Under the pieces are notes generated by a model. That model saw only the letters and a program-made list of their open reading frames with translations. It was not told where the DNA came from and did not search any database. A program made the translations under genes and the position numbers. 64,000 nucleotides of DNA from Siphonodentalium dalli (Eukaryota > Mollusca > Scaphopoda > Gadilida > Siphonodentaliidae). Every line of letters starts with the position of its first letter. The first letter of the stretch is position 1. The stretch is from positions 185,880,369 to 185,944,368 of the forward strand of contig CP136061.1 of NCBI GenBank assembly GCA_032622095.1. Reading direction: 5' to 3'. Shown here in pieces: positions 48,668-60,199 of this stretch.

Positions 48668-49177
48668 TTTACAAAGGGAAAAGTGCCCTTTTCAAGGTTG
48701 TGTTCCCCTTGCCATTCAGTGACTCCACCACCCCTGTGAACCAAACTAACTGGAGTGGATGAAATTTCTCTGTGGGTCATGACAAACTCCATACAGCGCC
48801 CTCTACACACTATCGCTGCGATATATCACTGCCACAATGAGTGTACATTGCAGACGATAAATCTATTTTGACATATCATCGCGGAACTGTATTTACTACT
48901 ATTTAGTCATCTATTATCTTGTTTTGACCACCAAATTTTTTTTAAAGTTTGCAATAATGGTAATTCTTTCGTTATTGATAAGAACAATATGAACTGAGCC
49001 AGACATAGACAATTTTAATCCTAAAACATAAGAACTAAAAACACGTAAGAATTCCTTACCAATTAATGTCATTATGGCAGTGGTATCTCAGCGGAGCGAT
49101 GGGAGATAACTCTGCCTGGAGTTTGGGGTCATGATAGATACTGATGAAGACCAGCACCAAGCATTTTATCCAACCCA
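48668..49177. other. No gene seen
   Basis: Contains CATACAGCGCCCTCTACAC near 48792, a phrase that resembles DNA-transposon ends, but no partner end was found. Confidence 0.35.
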
Positions 49178-49640
49178 CCGGTAAAAGGTCAAAGTTGAGA
49201 AGTAGCATCCATTTGTAAACATTCGACAGCCGAGTGCGAGAATTTTTTATCAACATTTTATGGCTTAATTTCATTTATTCTGAGTGCGACTACGTGTTTA
49301 AGAATTGTTTTGTGGCCATGTCATCTATAGAGTTAGGATCTGGTGACGATGCAGACATTCAGACGCCCTTTTTTGTCAACGAACTTCCCATAAGTTACTG
49401 ATAAATAGCGAGTTCTTGCGTTAAAAAAATAACTAAAAAACATACGTGATACATCCAATCCATCTACTGTGCGAAACCTACGTATTGTACGTATCCAGGG
49501 TGAGTGTTTAATTAGTTTTATGAAGTTCTCGCACCTGCGATTCGGTAACGACCTGTTGCCATTTTATTTTGGGAATTCCCAGACTGGAGTCATATGCTAA
49601 AAATAGATGCTACTTGTTAACTTTGACCTCTGGAGACCAA
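49178..49640. repeat. Imperfect long inverted repeat
   Basis: GGTCAAAGTTGAGAAGTAGC and CGAGTGCGAGAA on the left recur inverted on the right as TTCTCGCAC and GATGCTACTTGTTAACTTTG. The right arm has an insertion of about 50 bp. Interpretation as a decayed foldback element is tentative. Confidence 0.4.
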
Positions 49641-49857
49641 ATGGCGGATTCACCGCGAGTAAAGTGTTATCACTTATAATATACAAATTGTACAGCTAGA
49701 GGCCTGGAGTTTACAATGCTTCTGTTAATACATCATACACCGACAGTTAGCATGACAGAGAATTGCCTTGAAGCTAACCAGTGTGAGATCTGTACTTGTG
49801 TGACAATCTTGTTTATTTATTATACTTTTAAATTGAATAGAATTGCTTTCCTTTCTA

Positions 49858-50003
49858 CAGTAATGCCCTTAGTATATGACCCTTTTATAACCAGAGCAGA
49901 ATTATGGGAAACTTTTCAGGATTTAGTCGGAAATATGGCTTGTTGCTATTCATTGGAAAGCTCTCACCGAGAGTTTAGGGGTCGATTATTTAGGACATTA
50001 CTG
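49858..50003. mobile_element. Mariner-like MITE, 146 bp
   Basis: The ends CAGTAATGCCCTTAGTA and, inverted, CAGTAATGTCCTAAATAATC are flanked by TA. The left core CAGAATTATGGGAAACTTTT matches the 42169 MITE, but the right half has diverged. Confidence 0.7.
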
Positions 50004-50222
50004 TAGGTTGCTTACATTATATCTCATAAAGTATATGGTTATCATAATCCATATTAAAATTAAGTTGTAAAATGGGCATCATTAAATAAAGATCATTGGA
50101 TCAGACACAATTAAATTCAAACTCAACCTGTAACTTTTTTAATATAAACCGAGTAATAATTTTCATGAAATAATGTTCAGCATTTTTCAAGATATCAACC
50201 TGACAATCCAAAACTGCTGAGG

Positions 50223-50330
50223 TTAACCCTTTCTATACTAAATACTCCTTGATGATGAAATGTTCAGATGATAAGTTCATCAAATGACCATATGCTGAAC
50301 TTATTATCTGAACATTTCCCTTCAATAAAT
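50223..50330. mobile_element. Small TTAACCCTTTCTATACT element with inverted repeat
   Basis: TTAACCCTTTCTATACTAAA is followed by GAAATGTTCAGATGATAAG and its complement 30 bp later. The GTTCAGATAATAA and ATGACCATA modules match 4155-4248. Confidence 0.45.
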
Positions 50331-50591
50331 AGGACTCATTCTGCACTTTTATTACCTGTCATCTGCTTATTTTTCCTGAACAAGGGTCATAACTTCGGAA
50401 AAAAGGCATAGGGTCATACCTAAATTTGAACTTGATGTTCTCAAATGTAGACAATATACATGTAAAATCATGTGAAAAACTATTTAAGTTATCCTGACAA
50501 CAGTGTTTCAGATAGAAGGATGGATATAGACTCTCAATTTATTTTTCTCAGCTTGAAAGATACTATATATGTGAGATGAGTTCAAACTAAA

Positions 50592-52831
50592 ATGAAAGTG
50601 TCAATGACACTGTAGCTCAACTTGGAAAGGGAATAATTTAATGTGTTACTGTCGATGGAGTGATTAGGAATGTGGAAAGTTGAATGTCTAATACTAGTTT
50701 ATCAACATGAAAAGATATATATATATACATGTATATAAAAGTAAAATCTAAGATGGTTGCTGGCGGCTATGTTTTCCAACAATTCAAAAACATTTGATAG
50801 CTTTAGTCATGCAAAGAGTAGAATCCAAAATGGTCGCTGGCAGCCATGTCTTAATGCCGAATAACCCCAAAATGACACGTTCCCATCTACATGTCAATTT
50901 CAACAGCCATGACAAATTTTATGATGATCAGACTAAAGGTACGACCTGTAGCCCGTGCTAAAGGATTTAGTCATACAAAGAGTAAAATCTAAGATGGCTG
51001 CCGCAGCGGCCATGTTTTTTATCCGAATGACCCCAAAATTACTCGTTCCCATCTACAAGTCAATATTAACACCCACGACAAATGTCATGATGATCAGATG
51101 AACAGTACGACCTGTAGCCCGTGCTAATGGATTGAATTTTGAAATCCAAGATGGCCACTGGCGGCCATGTTTTTTTAATAAATGACCCCAAAATGACTCG
51201 TTCCCATCTACATTCCAATTTCACCAGCCATGACAAATTTTATGATGATCAGACTAAAGGTACCACCTGTAGCCTGTGCTAAATGATTTAGTCATACAAA
51301 GAGTAAAATCCAAGATGGCTGCTGGCGGCCATGTTTTTTGGCCGAATTGCCCCAAAATGACTCGTTCCCATCTACATGTCATTATTAACATTCTTGACAA
51401 ATTTTATGATGATCAGACTAAAAGTAGGACCTGTAGCCCGTGCTAAAGGATTTAGTCATACAAAGAGTAAAATCCCAGATGAAAGCTGGCGACCATGTTT
51501 TTTGGCCGAATGACCCCAAAATTACTCGTTCCCATCTACCTACATGTCATTGTTAATATCCATGACAAATTTTATGATGATCAGACTAAAGGTACGACCT
51601 GCAGCCCGTGCTAAAGAATTTAGTCATACAAAGAGTAAAATCCAAGATAACTGCTGGCGGCCATATTTTTTGGCCGAATGACCCCAAAATTACTCGTTCC
51701 CATCTACATGTCAATATTATCATCCATGACAAATTTCATGATGATCAGACGAACAGTACGACCTGTGGCCCGTGCTAATGGATTAAATTTTGAAATCCAA
51801 GATGGCCACTGGCGGCCATGTTTTTTGCCAGAATGACCCCAAAATGGTTCGTTTCCCATCTACATTCCAATTTCAACAGCCATGACAAATTTTATGATGA
51901 TCAGACTAAAGGTACGACCTGTAGCCCGTGCTAAAGGATTTAGTCATACAAAGAGTAAAATCCAAAATGGCTGCTGGCGGCCATGTTTTTTTGCCGAATG
52001 ACCCCAAAATGACTCGTTCCCATCTACATGTCATCGTTAACATCCATGATCAAATTTATCATAATCCGACCAAAGGTACGACCTGTAGGCCGTGCCAAAG
52101 AATTTAGTCATGCAAAGAGTAAAATCTAAGATGGCTGCCAGTGGCCATGTTTTTTTGGCCGAACAACCCCAAAATTACTTGTTCCCATCTACATGTCAAT
52201 ATTAACATCCATGACAAATTTCATGATGATCAGACGAACAGTACGACCTGTAGCCCGTGCTAATGGATTGAATATTGAAATACAAGATGGCCACTGGCGG
52301 CCATGATTTTTTCCCGAATGAACCCAAAATGACTCGTTCCCATCTACATGTCAATGTCAACAGCCATGACAAATTTTATAATGATCCGACCAAAGGTATG
52401 ACCTGTAGCCTGTGCTAAAGGAAATTGTTGACGCATCACACACGGACACACACACCCCTGTTTGTATTACATACGTTGTGGGGACATTTCTTTAGAAATT
52501 CAAACAATACCATAGTTGTGAGGACCTCGTTATTTCGTAAATAACTCGTAAATAACTCGGAGGGTACCTTTAACGAAATAACGGCAATCTTTGTAACGCA
52601 TGCGTAGTATCATTTCCGCCTAGTGCGGACGAAAAAATATCAAAAATTTCAAAAAATACAAATTTCCGTCGCCTTAAGGGAAAAAATTGTTAACATTGTG
52701 AGGACATTGTTTTACTATATGAATGTCCTCACAGAGTTGGGTTGACACACTCACACACACACACGCACACACGGACGACGGATACCAAGCCATGGCAATA
52801 GCTCAAACGTTACAAAGTAAAGTTGAGCTAA
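50592..52831. mobile_element. Satellite-bearing element, copy D (about 10 monomers)
   Basis: Head and tail are as in copies A-C. Type-2 monomers (TGGATTRAATTTTGAAATCC) occur near 51134, 51784 and 52270, so the spacing is four monomers and then three, matching the 3' end of copy C. The tail tract is split by an insertion at about 52456-52746. Confidence 0.8.
52456..52746. mobile_element. Insertion in the tail of satellite element D
   Basis: About 290 bp interrupts the CACACACGGAC tract that is continuous in copies A, B, C and E. It contains TTGTGGGGACATT at the left and, inverted, CTGTGAGGACATTC at the right, a repeated AAATAACTCG and CGCCTAGTGCGGACG. The flanks are CA-rich, so the exact junctions are uncertain. 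Confidence 0.55.
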
Positions 52832-53219
52832 TAAAGTGGTCAGCCCCAATTACATAAATAGATATAGTGGTAGGTCCATTGTAATTTTATATGATCACAT
52901 GGACACAGCCAGTGATTTCCAACCCCAACCAATGGAATCATACACATGTGGGCAAGCTGCAATACATTATTAGGCCTACCCGAACATTGTGAGTGACAAA
53001 ATCTACAAGCATTGTCTGCAGAATAGCCAGGATGAAGTTCATAATTGTCAGTCACATGCATTCCAGACTCAACTTCTTTGATTAGATTGCAAGAATGGTA
53101 ATATAATCATTATTGTGACCTATTACAGTATATTAAACATGAAGATGTTAGTTTTGATGTCTTTCACGTTGCATGCTTTTATTGTAACGTCAAAGGAATT
53201 GTCTATGGGAGGATGAAAC

Positions 53220-53650
53220 AACACATAATAAAAGGTCGCCGATCAAAATATCACTCGACGAAGGTTTTCAGATCCCTATACTACAAATTGTAGGAGAAAT
53301 TGATAACAGAAATATGATATGTGCAAATTCGCTAAATTTGTTGCACATCTTCAATGTGTCGAGAAAGTGTCAATAACTTTAAAATAAAAAACATAAAATA
53401 TATCGATGTCGAATAAAAGGTCAGCCGACAACGTGGCAAGTCGATGCCGATTTGTTAAAGAAATTTTTTAAACTGTTGAAATTTTCTAAGTCAAATGGGT
53501 TAATAACTCCGTAAAAAAAAAAAAAATCCGTCATCTATATGCATGTTGCACATCTCCAATATGTGGGTAACAATACTCTGAAGTTTCAAATATCTACGAT
53601 CAAAACTGTAGGAGGAGTTGATTACACCATGAGGGTACCCTCACAGAAAA
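53220..53650. repeat. Degenerate two-unit repeat related to the 40-kb family
   Basis: Two units of about 290 bp share TACAAATTGTAGGAG / AAAACTGTAGGAG, GTTGCACATCTYCAATRTG and GTCAATAAC. The second includes TTTCTAAGTCAAATGGGTTA and ATAACTC, a module of the 40283-42069 family. Together with 52832-53219, which shows nothing, it carries no gene. Confidence 0.5.
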
Positions 53651-53684
53651 TTATAAAAAAAATTCAATTTGGCGAGGGATAAAA

Positions 53685-56286
53685 ATGAAAGTGTCAATGA
53701 CACTGTAGCTCAACTTAGGTAGGGGAATAATTTAATGGTCGACAGTAAATGGAGGAATAGGAAAAGTGCTAATTGAAATATCTAAGTAAGACTAGATGTA
53801 CATGTCAATATCAACATTCATAACAGGTTTCATAATGATCGGATCAGGGATGTGGTGATTATGGTGTGCCAAAGGATTTATTGATGCAAACAGATGCAAA
53901 GAGTAAATTCTAAAATGGCCACCGGCAGCCATGTTTTTTTTCCGAATTATCCCAAAATGACTTGTTCCCATCTACAGCCTTTACAAATCTCATAATGATC
54001 TGATCAAAGGTATGACCTGTAGCCTGTGCCAATGGATTTAGTCATGCAAAGAGTAAAATCCAAGATGGCCACCAGCGGCCATGTTTTTTGGCCGAATGAC
54101 CCCAAAATGACTCGTTCCTATCTACATGTCAATGTCAACATTCATGACAAAATTCATAAAGATCAGACCATAGGTATGACCTGTAGCCCGCGCCAAAGGA
54201 TTTAGTCATGCAAAGAGTAAAATCCATGATGGCTGCTGGTGGCCATGTTTTTTGGCCGAACAACCCCAAATTCACTCGTTCCCATCTACATGTCATTGTC
54301 AACATACATGACAAATTTCTTGAAGTTCCGACCAAAGCTACGACCTGTAGCCCGCACCAAAGGATCTATTCATGCAAAGAGTAAAATCCAATATGGCAGC
54401 TGGCGTACATGTTTTTTAGCCAAACGACCCCAAAATGACTCGTTCCCATCTACATGTTAATGTTAACATCCATGATAAATATCATGATGATCAGACAAAC
54501 AGTACGACCTGTAGCCCGTGCCAATGGATTGAATTTTGAAATCCAAGATGGCTGCCAGCGGCCATGTTTTTTGGCCGTATGACCCCAAAATGACTCGTTC
54601 CCATATACATGTCAATATCAATATTCATGACAAATTTCATAAAGGTCAGACCAAAGGTACGACCTGTAACCCGCGCCAAAGGATTTAGTCATTGAAAGAG
54701 TAAAATCCAAGATGGCTGCTGGCGGCCATGTTTTTTGGCCGAACGACCCCAAAATCACTCGTTCCCATCTACATGTCATTGTTAACATCCATGACAAATT
54801 TCATGAAGTTCTGACCAAAGCTACAACCTGTAGCCCGCGCCAAAGAATTTAGTCATGCAAAGAGTAAAATCCAAGATGGCTGCTGGCGGCCATGTTTTTT
54901 GGCTGAACGACCCCAAAATCACTCGTTCCCATCTACATGTCAATATTAACATCCATGACAAATTTCATGATGATCAGACGAACAGCACGACATGTAGCCC
55001 GCGCCAATGGATTGAATTTTGAAATCCAAAATGGCCACCAGCGGCCATGTTTTTTGGCCGAATGACCCCAAAATGACTCGTTCCCATCTACATGTCAATG
55101 TCAACATTCATGACAAAATTCATAAAGATCAGACCATAGGTACGACCTGTAGCCCGCGCCAAAGGATTTAGTCATGCAAAGAGTAAAATCCATGATGGCT
55201 GCCAGCGGCCATGTTTTTTGGCCGAACAACCCCAAAATGACTCGTTCCCATCTACATGTCAATATCAATATTCATGACAAATTTCATAAAGGTCAGACCA
55301 AAGGTACGACCTGTAACCCGTGCCAAAGGATTTAGTCATGCAAAGAGTAAAATCCAAGATGGCTGCTGGCGGCCATGTTTTTTCGCCGAACGACCCCAAA
55401 ATCACTCGTTCCCATCTACATGTCATTGTTAACAACCATGACAAATTTCATGAAGTTCTGACCAAAGCTACAACCTGTAGCCCGCGCCAAAGAATTTAGT
55501 CATGCAAAGAGTAAAATCCATGATGATCAGACGAACAGCACGACCTGTAGCCCGCGCCAATGGATTGAACTTTGAAATCCAAAATGGCCACCAGCGGCCA
55601 TGTTTTTTGGCCGAATGACCCCAAAATGACTCGTTCCTATCTACATGTCAATGTCAACATTCATGACAAAATTCATAAAGATCAGACCATAGGTATGACC
55701 TGTAGCCCGCGCCAAAGGATTTAGTCATGCAAAGAGTAAAATCCATGATGGCTGCTGGTGGCCATGTTTTTTGGCCGAACAACCCCAAATTCACTCGTTC
55801 CCATCTACATGTCATTGTTAACATCCATGACAAATTTCATGAAGTTCTGATCAAAACTACGACCTGTAGCCTGCACCAAAGGATTTAGTCATGCAAAGAG
55901 TAAAATCCAAGATGGCTGCCAGTGGCCATGTTTTTTGGCCGAACGACCCCAAAATGACTCGTTCCCATCTACATGTCAATATTAACATCCATGACAAATT
56001 TCATAATGATCAGACGAACAGTACGACCTGTAGCCCGCGCCAATGGATTGAATTTTGAAATCCAAAATGGCCACCAGCGGCCATGTTTTTTGGCCGAATG
56101 ACCCCAAAATGACTCGTTCCCATCTACATGTCAATGTCAACATTCATGACAAATTTCATAAAGATCAGACCAAAGGTACGACCTGTAGCCCGCGCCAAAG
56201 GAAATTGTTGACGGACACACGCACACATGGATGACGGACGCCAAGCCATGGCAATAGCTCAAACTTACAAAAGTAAGTTGAGCTAA
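53685..56286. mobile_element. Satellite-bearing element, copy E (about 14 monomers)
   Basis: The head is nearly identical to copy B (12515-12630). Type-2 monomers lie near 54525, 55005, 55556 and 56040, so the higher-order unit is mostly three monomers (1-1-2). A fusion near 55500 removed part of two monomers. The tail hairpin ends GTTGAGCTAA. Confidence 0.8.
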
Positions 56287-56640
56287 AAAATTGACCAGAA
56301 AATGACAGAATACAGACTCGTACAAATTTGGGACGGATGAACGCACACACACACATGGACAGACGAGGGTCATTACTATAGTCCTCCGACGCTCGGACAA
56401 AAGATGATGCATCCCAGGATGTACGATTCTAAGTCGAAAAACAGCAATAACTCTGCCAAAATGAGTCCAACCGAACTCAAAATTGCAGGTGCACAGGTTC
56501 CCATGCTGGTTGATGAGTGCGAAGTTTTAAAAAAAATTGACCAGAAAATGACAGAATACAGCCTCGTACAAAGTTCTGGACGGATGAATGCACACACGGA
56601 CATATGAGGGTCATTACTATAGTCCTCTGATGGAATGTTA
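56287..56640. repeat. Two-unit repeat related to the 40-kb family
   Basis: AATTGACCAGAAAATGACAG, GACGGATGAA, a CACACA run and GAGGGTCATTACTATAGTCC occur at 56287-56396 and again at 56525-56632. The intervening TTCTAAGTCGAAAAACAG and TTGCAGGTGCACAGGTTCCC match the 40283-42069 monomer. Confidence 0.65.
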
Positions 56641-56814
56641 GGGGACAATAACATACATGTATGATATTTAGACGTGTTTACAAACATTGTTACCCACCCT
56701 AGTTGGAATACATATTTAATAACAATTTTATTAAACAAATTGGTTGATTGTAAGATGTCAAATGAGAAATAAAAATGTTCATATCATCGAAAAACTATTC
56801 CCAATCATTATCGA

Positions 56815-56989
56815 TAAATATGTGTTATATACACAATGTGTTTGTAACGATTCATGTATCGCGACGAGGCAAGTTTTCGTGGCCATATAGCGATGAGGCG
56901 ACCTTGGTTGCCGAGTCGCTATATGGACACGAAAACTAGCCCGAGTCACATGAATCGTTACAAACACATTGTGTATATAACACATTTAT
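56815..56989. mobile_element. Foldback MITE, 175 bp
   Basis: Arms of about 80 bp: TAAATATGTGTTATATACAC...GTTTGTAACGATTCATG...CCATATAGCGA on the left and the complement on the right, with a central loop of only a few bases. TA at each end is compatible with a Tc1/mariner-type insertion. Confidence 0.8.
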
Positions 56990-57697
56990 CTACAATTGGT
57001 GTGACAGAATCCACCGCACAAATTACATTTCAGGAGTTTCTTAAATGCCAAAACTGTTGAATTTGTGTCCGATGATTCGCTTTCTTGAGTAAATTCTCCC
57101 AACCTGCAAAGGTATCTGTGTCACGCGATTAGCTCGCTTTGCTAAATTCTCACAACCTGCCTGTTCACGCGAATATGCCTAACGGAAATGTATTCAATGG
57201 ACACAATTTTTTACACTTATAATACATACTGAACACATACATATTAGTTCCCTTGTGATGTGTTATACCATAATACCTGTGATGGTTACCCGGTAGGCAA
57301 TCAAATAATGTTAAAACATTGGAACTATTTGTTTATAGTACGCAAGAATATACGTTGGAATGTCGTTTTGATTTTTCACGCGATTGATGTGACGTCAGTT
57401 CATTCATGATTTTGATCAGTCAACGACGTCACGAGCGCCTTGTATCGCAACTGCAGTAACGATACGGATGCTTTTATCGCCCATTCGTTATCGGCCATTG
57501 TATCAGGGAATTTCATCAGGAAATGGTAGATAAATGATTTTAATGGAATGACATTGACATGGATATGGTTGACAGGGTTGATGATGCCACGTCACAGTTC
57601 TGTACCTTGTCCAGAGGTAGTACAATTTTGTGCTGACTGTCACATGTCCATCACTTTTTCTGCCATGGTTGATTGCGAAAATATAGTGTCCACCACA
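56990..57697. other. No gene seen
   Basis: Mildly CpG-richer sequence (57360-57500) without a recognised exon. Confidence 0.4.
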
Positions 57698-57700
57698 TAA

Positions 57701-58408
57701 AGCCGCTTACACATGGGTGCGGCGCGGCTGACGCGGCCAGACGATCGAGTTTGTGCAGTCATGAAGCACGGGACCTTACACATTGGCGCGGTGCGGCCAA
57801 TCTACGCGCGGCGACATTTTTAATGAGCGGCGCGATTATTTTCAATGGAACCGTGAGCCATTTTGCAGAGTGATCGCGTGACGAATCACTGTCAGATCAA
57901 AGCATTCCACACATATTCATCGGGTGTTGTAGTATACTACCTTAAATATAAGGGAAATCCCCAAAAATATTGCAAGTCTTTGTTGTGGGCTGATTGGCTT
58001 CCGCACCCTGTATTCTTTCTTTATATCATCTTCGATGAAGAAAAGTATCCGTGCGAACTGTTCCCTTGACGTTCTAAAGTATTGTATAAATTTGTCCTCA
58101 TCTGAATAGAGTTCACGGTATAAATGATTAAATACACCATGTAAATATCTCTTCTTATTAATTGGGTGTACCGAAAACATTCTATTTCTCTTTTTTCGTT
58201 GTCGATACAAATATTCCAACGCTATTATAACAAGTGTGTCATCAGGCACTGCCTCCATTCTAGAAATTATGTTATGAAACACAATACTTCGGGCGTTTAT
58301 AATTATTCTGCCGCTGCCATGTGAAAGCGACACACTCTCGCGGCGATGACAAAAAGTTTATTCGCTATATAACCACGTCGGCCGCGCCGCCCCCATGTGT
58401 AAGCGGCT
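57701..58408 (-). mobile_element. PIF/Harbinger element, 708 bp, internally deleted
   Basis: TAA at 57698-57700 and 58409-58411 flank inverted ends AGCCGCTTACACATGGG that continue with GCGGCGCGGC for about 34 bp. A 3-bp TAA duplication is the PIF/Harbinger signature. A degenerate copy of the end (CTTACACATTGGCGCGG) lies subterminally at 57776. The element encodes only the N-terminal part of a transposase. Confidence 0.92.
57917..58333 (-). pseudogene. Harbinger transposase (HARBI1-like), N-terminal fragment
   Basis: The 138-codon frame from Met at 58333 contains the family's N-terminal signature: a basic RQRKKRNR stretch, then YFRTSREQFARILFFIED and RKPISPQQRLAIFLG (about residues 83-125), which match the segment before the DDE domain of HARBI1-like nucleases. 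Full transposases are about 350-400 residues and carry three catalytic acidic residues further on. Here the frame ends 13 codons after this segment and the remaining 216 bp of the element is GC-rich terminal DNA, so the whole catalytic domain is missing. It cannot be an active nuclease; at most it makes a truncated protein. The partner Myb-like protein usual for Harbinger is absent. Confidence 0.85.
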
Positions 58409-58411
58409 TAA

Positions 58412-58869
58412 TTGTGCTGTGCCAAAAGTGAATAAACCAGGCCCCAGATGTTGTTGGGACATCTCCCCTTCCCTGTTAGATGACAACTGCTCTAACCACA
58501 GCCCCTGCGAGAAATAACTTAGGAAAGTAGTAATTACTAGAGACCTAGATTTAATTAGAAGGACCAGAATGCTAGTCATTTTTACATCATTCCTGCTGCT
58601 TCTCCCTGGTAGCTATATATTAAATGGGGGACCATAATGAGACATGAAGATTCTGACCCATTTATAAATGATTAATGAAGGCCAGTAAACCAAGCCATTT
58701 TGTCATATTATACTATGGACCATGCCATAAATTAATTATGACTTCAAGGTCAAACAATCTGGTGCATATAGAATCCTACTGTAATTATTAAATGAATACA
58801 AAAACCTATCTTGAAATTTATATGGTATTTCATGGCTGCTCTGCTCTCTGAATAGTCCAAGTATATGGG
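58412..58869. other. No gene seen
   Basis: Anonymous AT-rich sequence. Confidence 0.4.
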
Positions 58870-60070
58870 AGGCCAAATTCACATTTAATAATTAATTGTG
58901 CTTTATAAGCACAATTAATTGCGCAAATAATTATGCTTAATTGCGCAATTCATGGTTATATGTAACTAAACACCCCTGGTAAATAAATAGGTTTATCCAT
59001 AACTTAACCTTAACTCCTATTGACATATCATCTCTTGTTTTCATTGGTTTGGATACGGTAGGTAGGGAGCTCCAGGCTAGCTTGACTTCTTTATCAAAAT
59101 GGCTGACTCGCAATAGTATTACCTTCTGTTTTGGTTGGAGCGACTATTTATAGCATTATATTATCTTCTGTATATATTAGTTGGGACTACTCGCGATAGC
59201 ATTTTTGGGACAGGGATGCTGATAATATGAAAATAGGGTTTTTTCCCTGATTTAAGTCAATAAGTAAACCATATGAGGTAAGCAAGCCCTCATGCAGTGA
59301 CACCACATGCATGCTATAGTATATGACCATAGTAATGGCCCAAATCTGTGCAAAAATAAATTAAAAACATCATATAAAAAATTACTAGAGTTCCGAGAAG
59401 GAGACATCAATTCTTTGGATTTTGGGATGCTGATAATATGTAATTAGGAATTATCATTGTTGAACATATAGTCACAGTTGACTGTTGAGTACTCAGGCTA
59501 ATTAAAACAGGTTAAAATTAGCCCAATCCTCCTCTTGTGTTCCTAGGTGATACACCAGGTCATGCCATTAGTTTATGGGTAGGTTAGATAGTAGTTACAA
59601 TTATGCTTAAGCGCAATTCATTATGCTTTCAGTGCCAGGGGCCGATCTCATTGGCCCTAATTTACGGTCTGTAGAGTGCCAGGGCCGATGAGATCGGCCC
59701 TAAAAAAAAAAAAATTAAATAAAAATTAATGTTTTTTTTTTTTAAAGATTTTTTTTTTTGGTTTTGGGTTGAATTTTTTTTGGGTATGCTTAAGCATGCT
59801 ATAGCGAATTTAAAAACAAACTGGATAAGTCCTTAGGGGCATGTTATAACTCAAAACTATCACCAAGTATTCATAGTAATAATTTTGATGCCCATGAAAA
59901 ACGTAAGATTCCCTGGCACTAAACCTACAAAATAAGCCTGGCACTGAAAGAGTTAAGCGTAAATGCCCTATTTGTGCTTAAGCACAATATGTGGTATTTG
60001 CACTTAAGTGCAATTGATTGCGCCATCATTGCGCTTAAGTGCAATTCATTATTAAATGTGAATTTGGCTT
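58870..60070 (+). repeat. TTAAGCGCAA-rich repeat family, second copy
   Basis: CAGGGATGCTGATAATATGA, TCAATAAGTAAACCATATGA and TTACTAGAGTTCCGAGAAGG match the copy at 35260-36530 in inverse orientation. TTAAGCGCAATTCATTATG-like palindromes flank it. A TTAA-type element is nested at 59625-59952. Confidence 0.65.
59625..59956. mobile_element. TTAA-type element with CTTTCAGTGCCAGG ends
   Basis: GCTTTCAGTGCCAGG at the left and GCCTGGCACTGAAAGAG-TTAA at the right bound about 330 bp with a GGGCCGATCTCATTGGCCC hairpin-like left part, poly-A/T and GCATGCTATAGC. It is inserted in a TTAAGCG-rich target. A partial inverse copy lies at 16496-16660. Confidence 0.7.
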
Positions 60071-60100
60071 CCCATACAAGTTTCCTTTGACTAAGGGCCT

Positions 60101-60199
60101 GATTATATGAGACAGGGGTTATCTATATGAGACAGGGGTTATCTATATGAGACAGGACCTATCTATATGAGACAGGGCCTATCTATATGAGACAGGGCC
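60101..60199. repeat. Minisatellite, five units of 20 bp
   Basis: The unit ATCTATATGAGACAGGGNYT is repeated with exact 20-bp spacing from 60101; the first unit is slightly divergent. Confidence 0.9.

Noticed and set aside
49056-49274. 72-codon minus frame ending next to a GTAAGG donor-like site
   Set aside because: It lies in an imperfect inverted repeat and has no recognisable domain or conserved partner exon.
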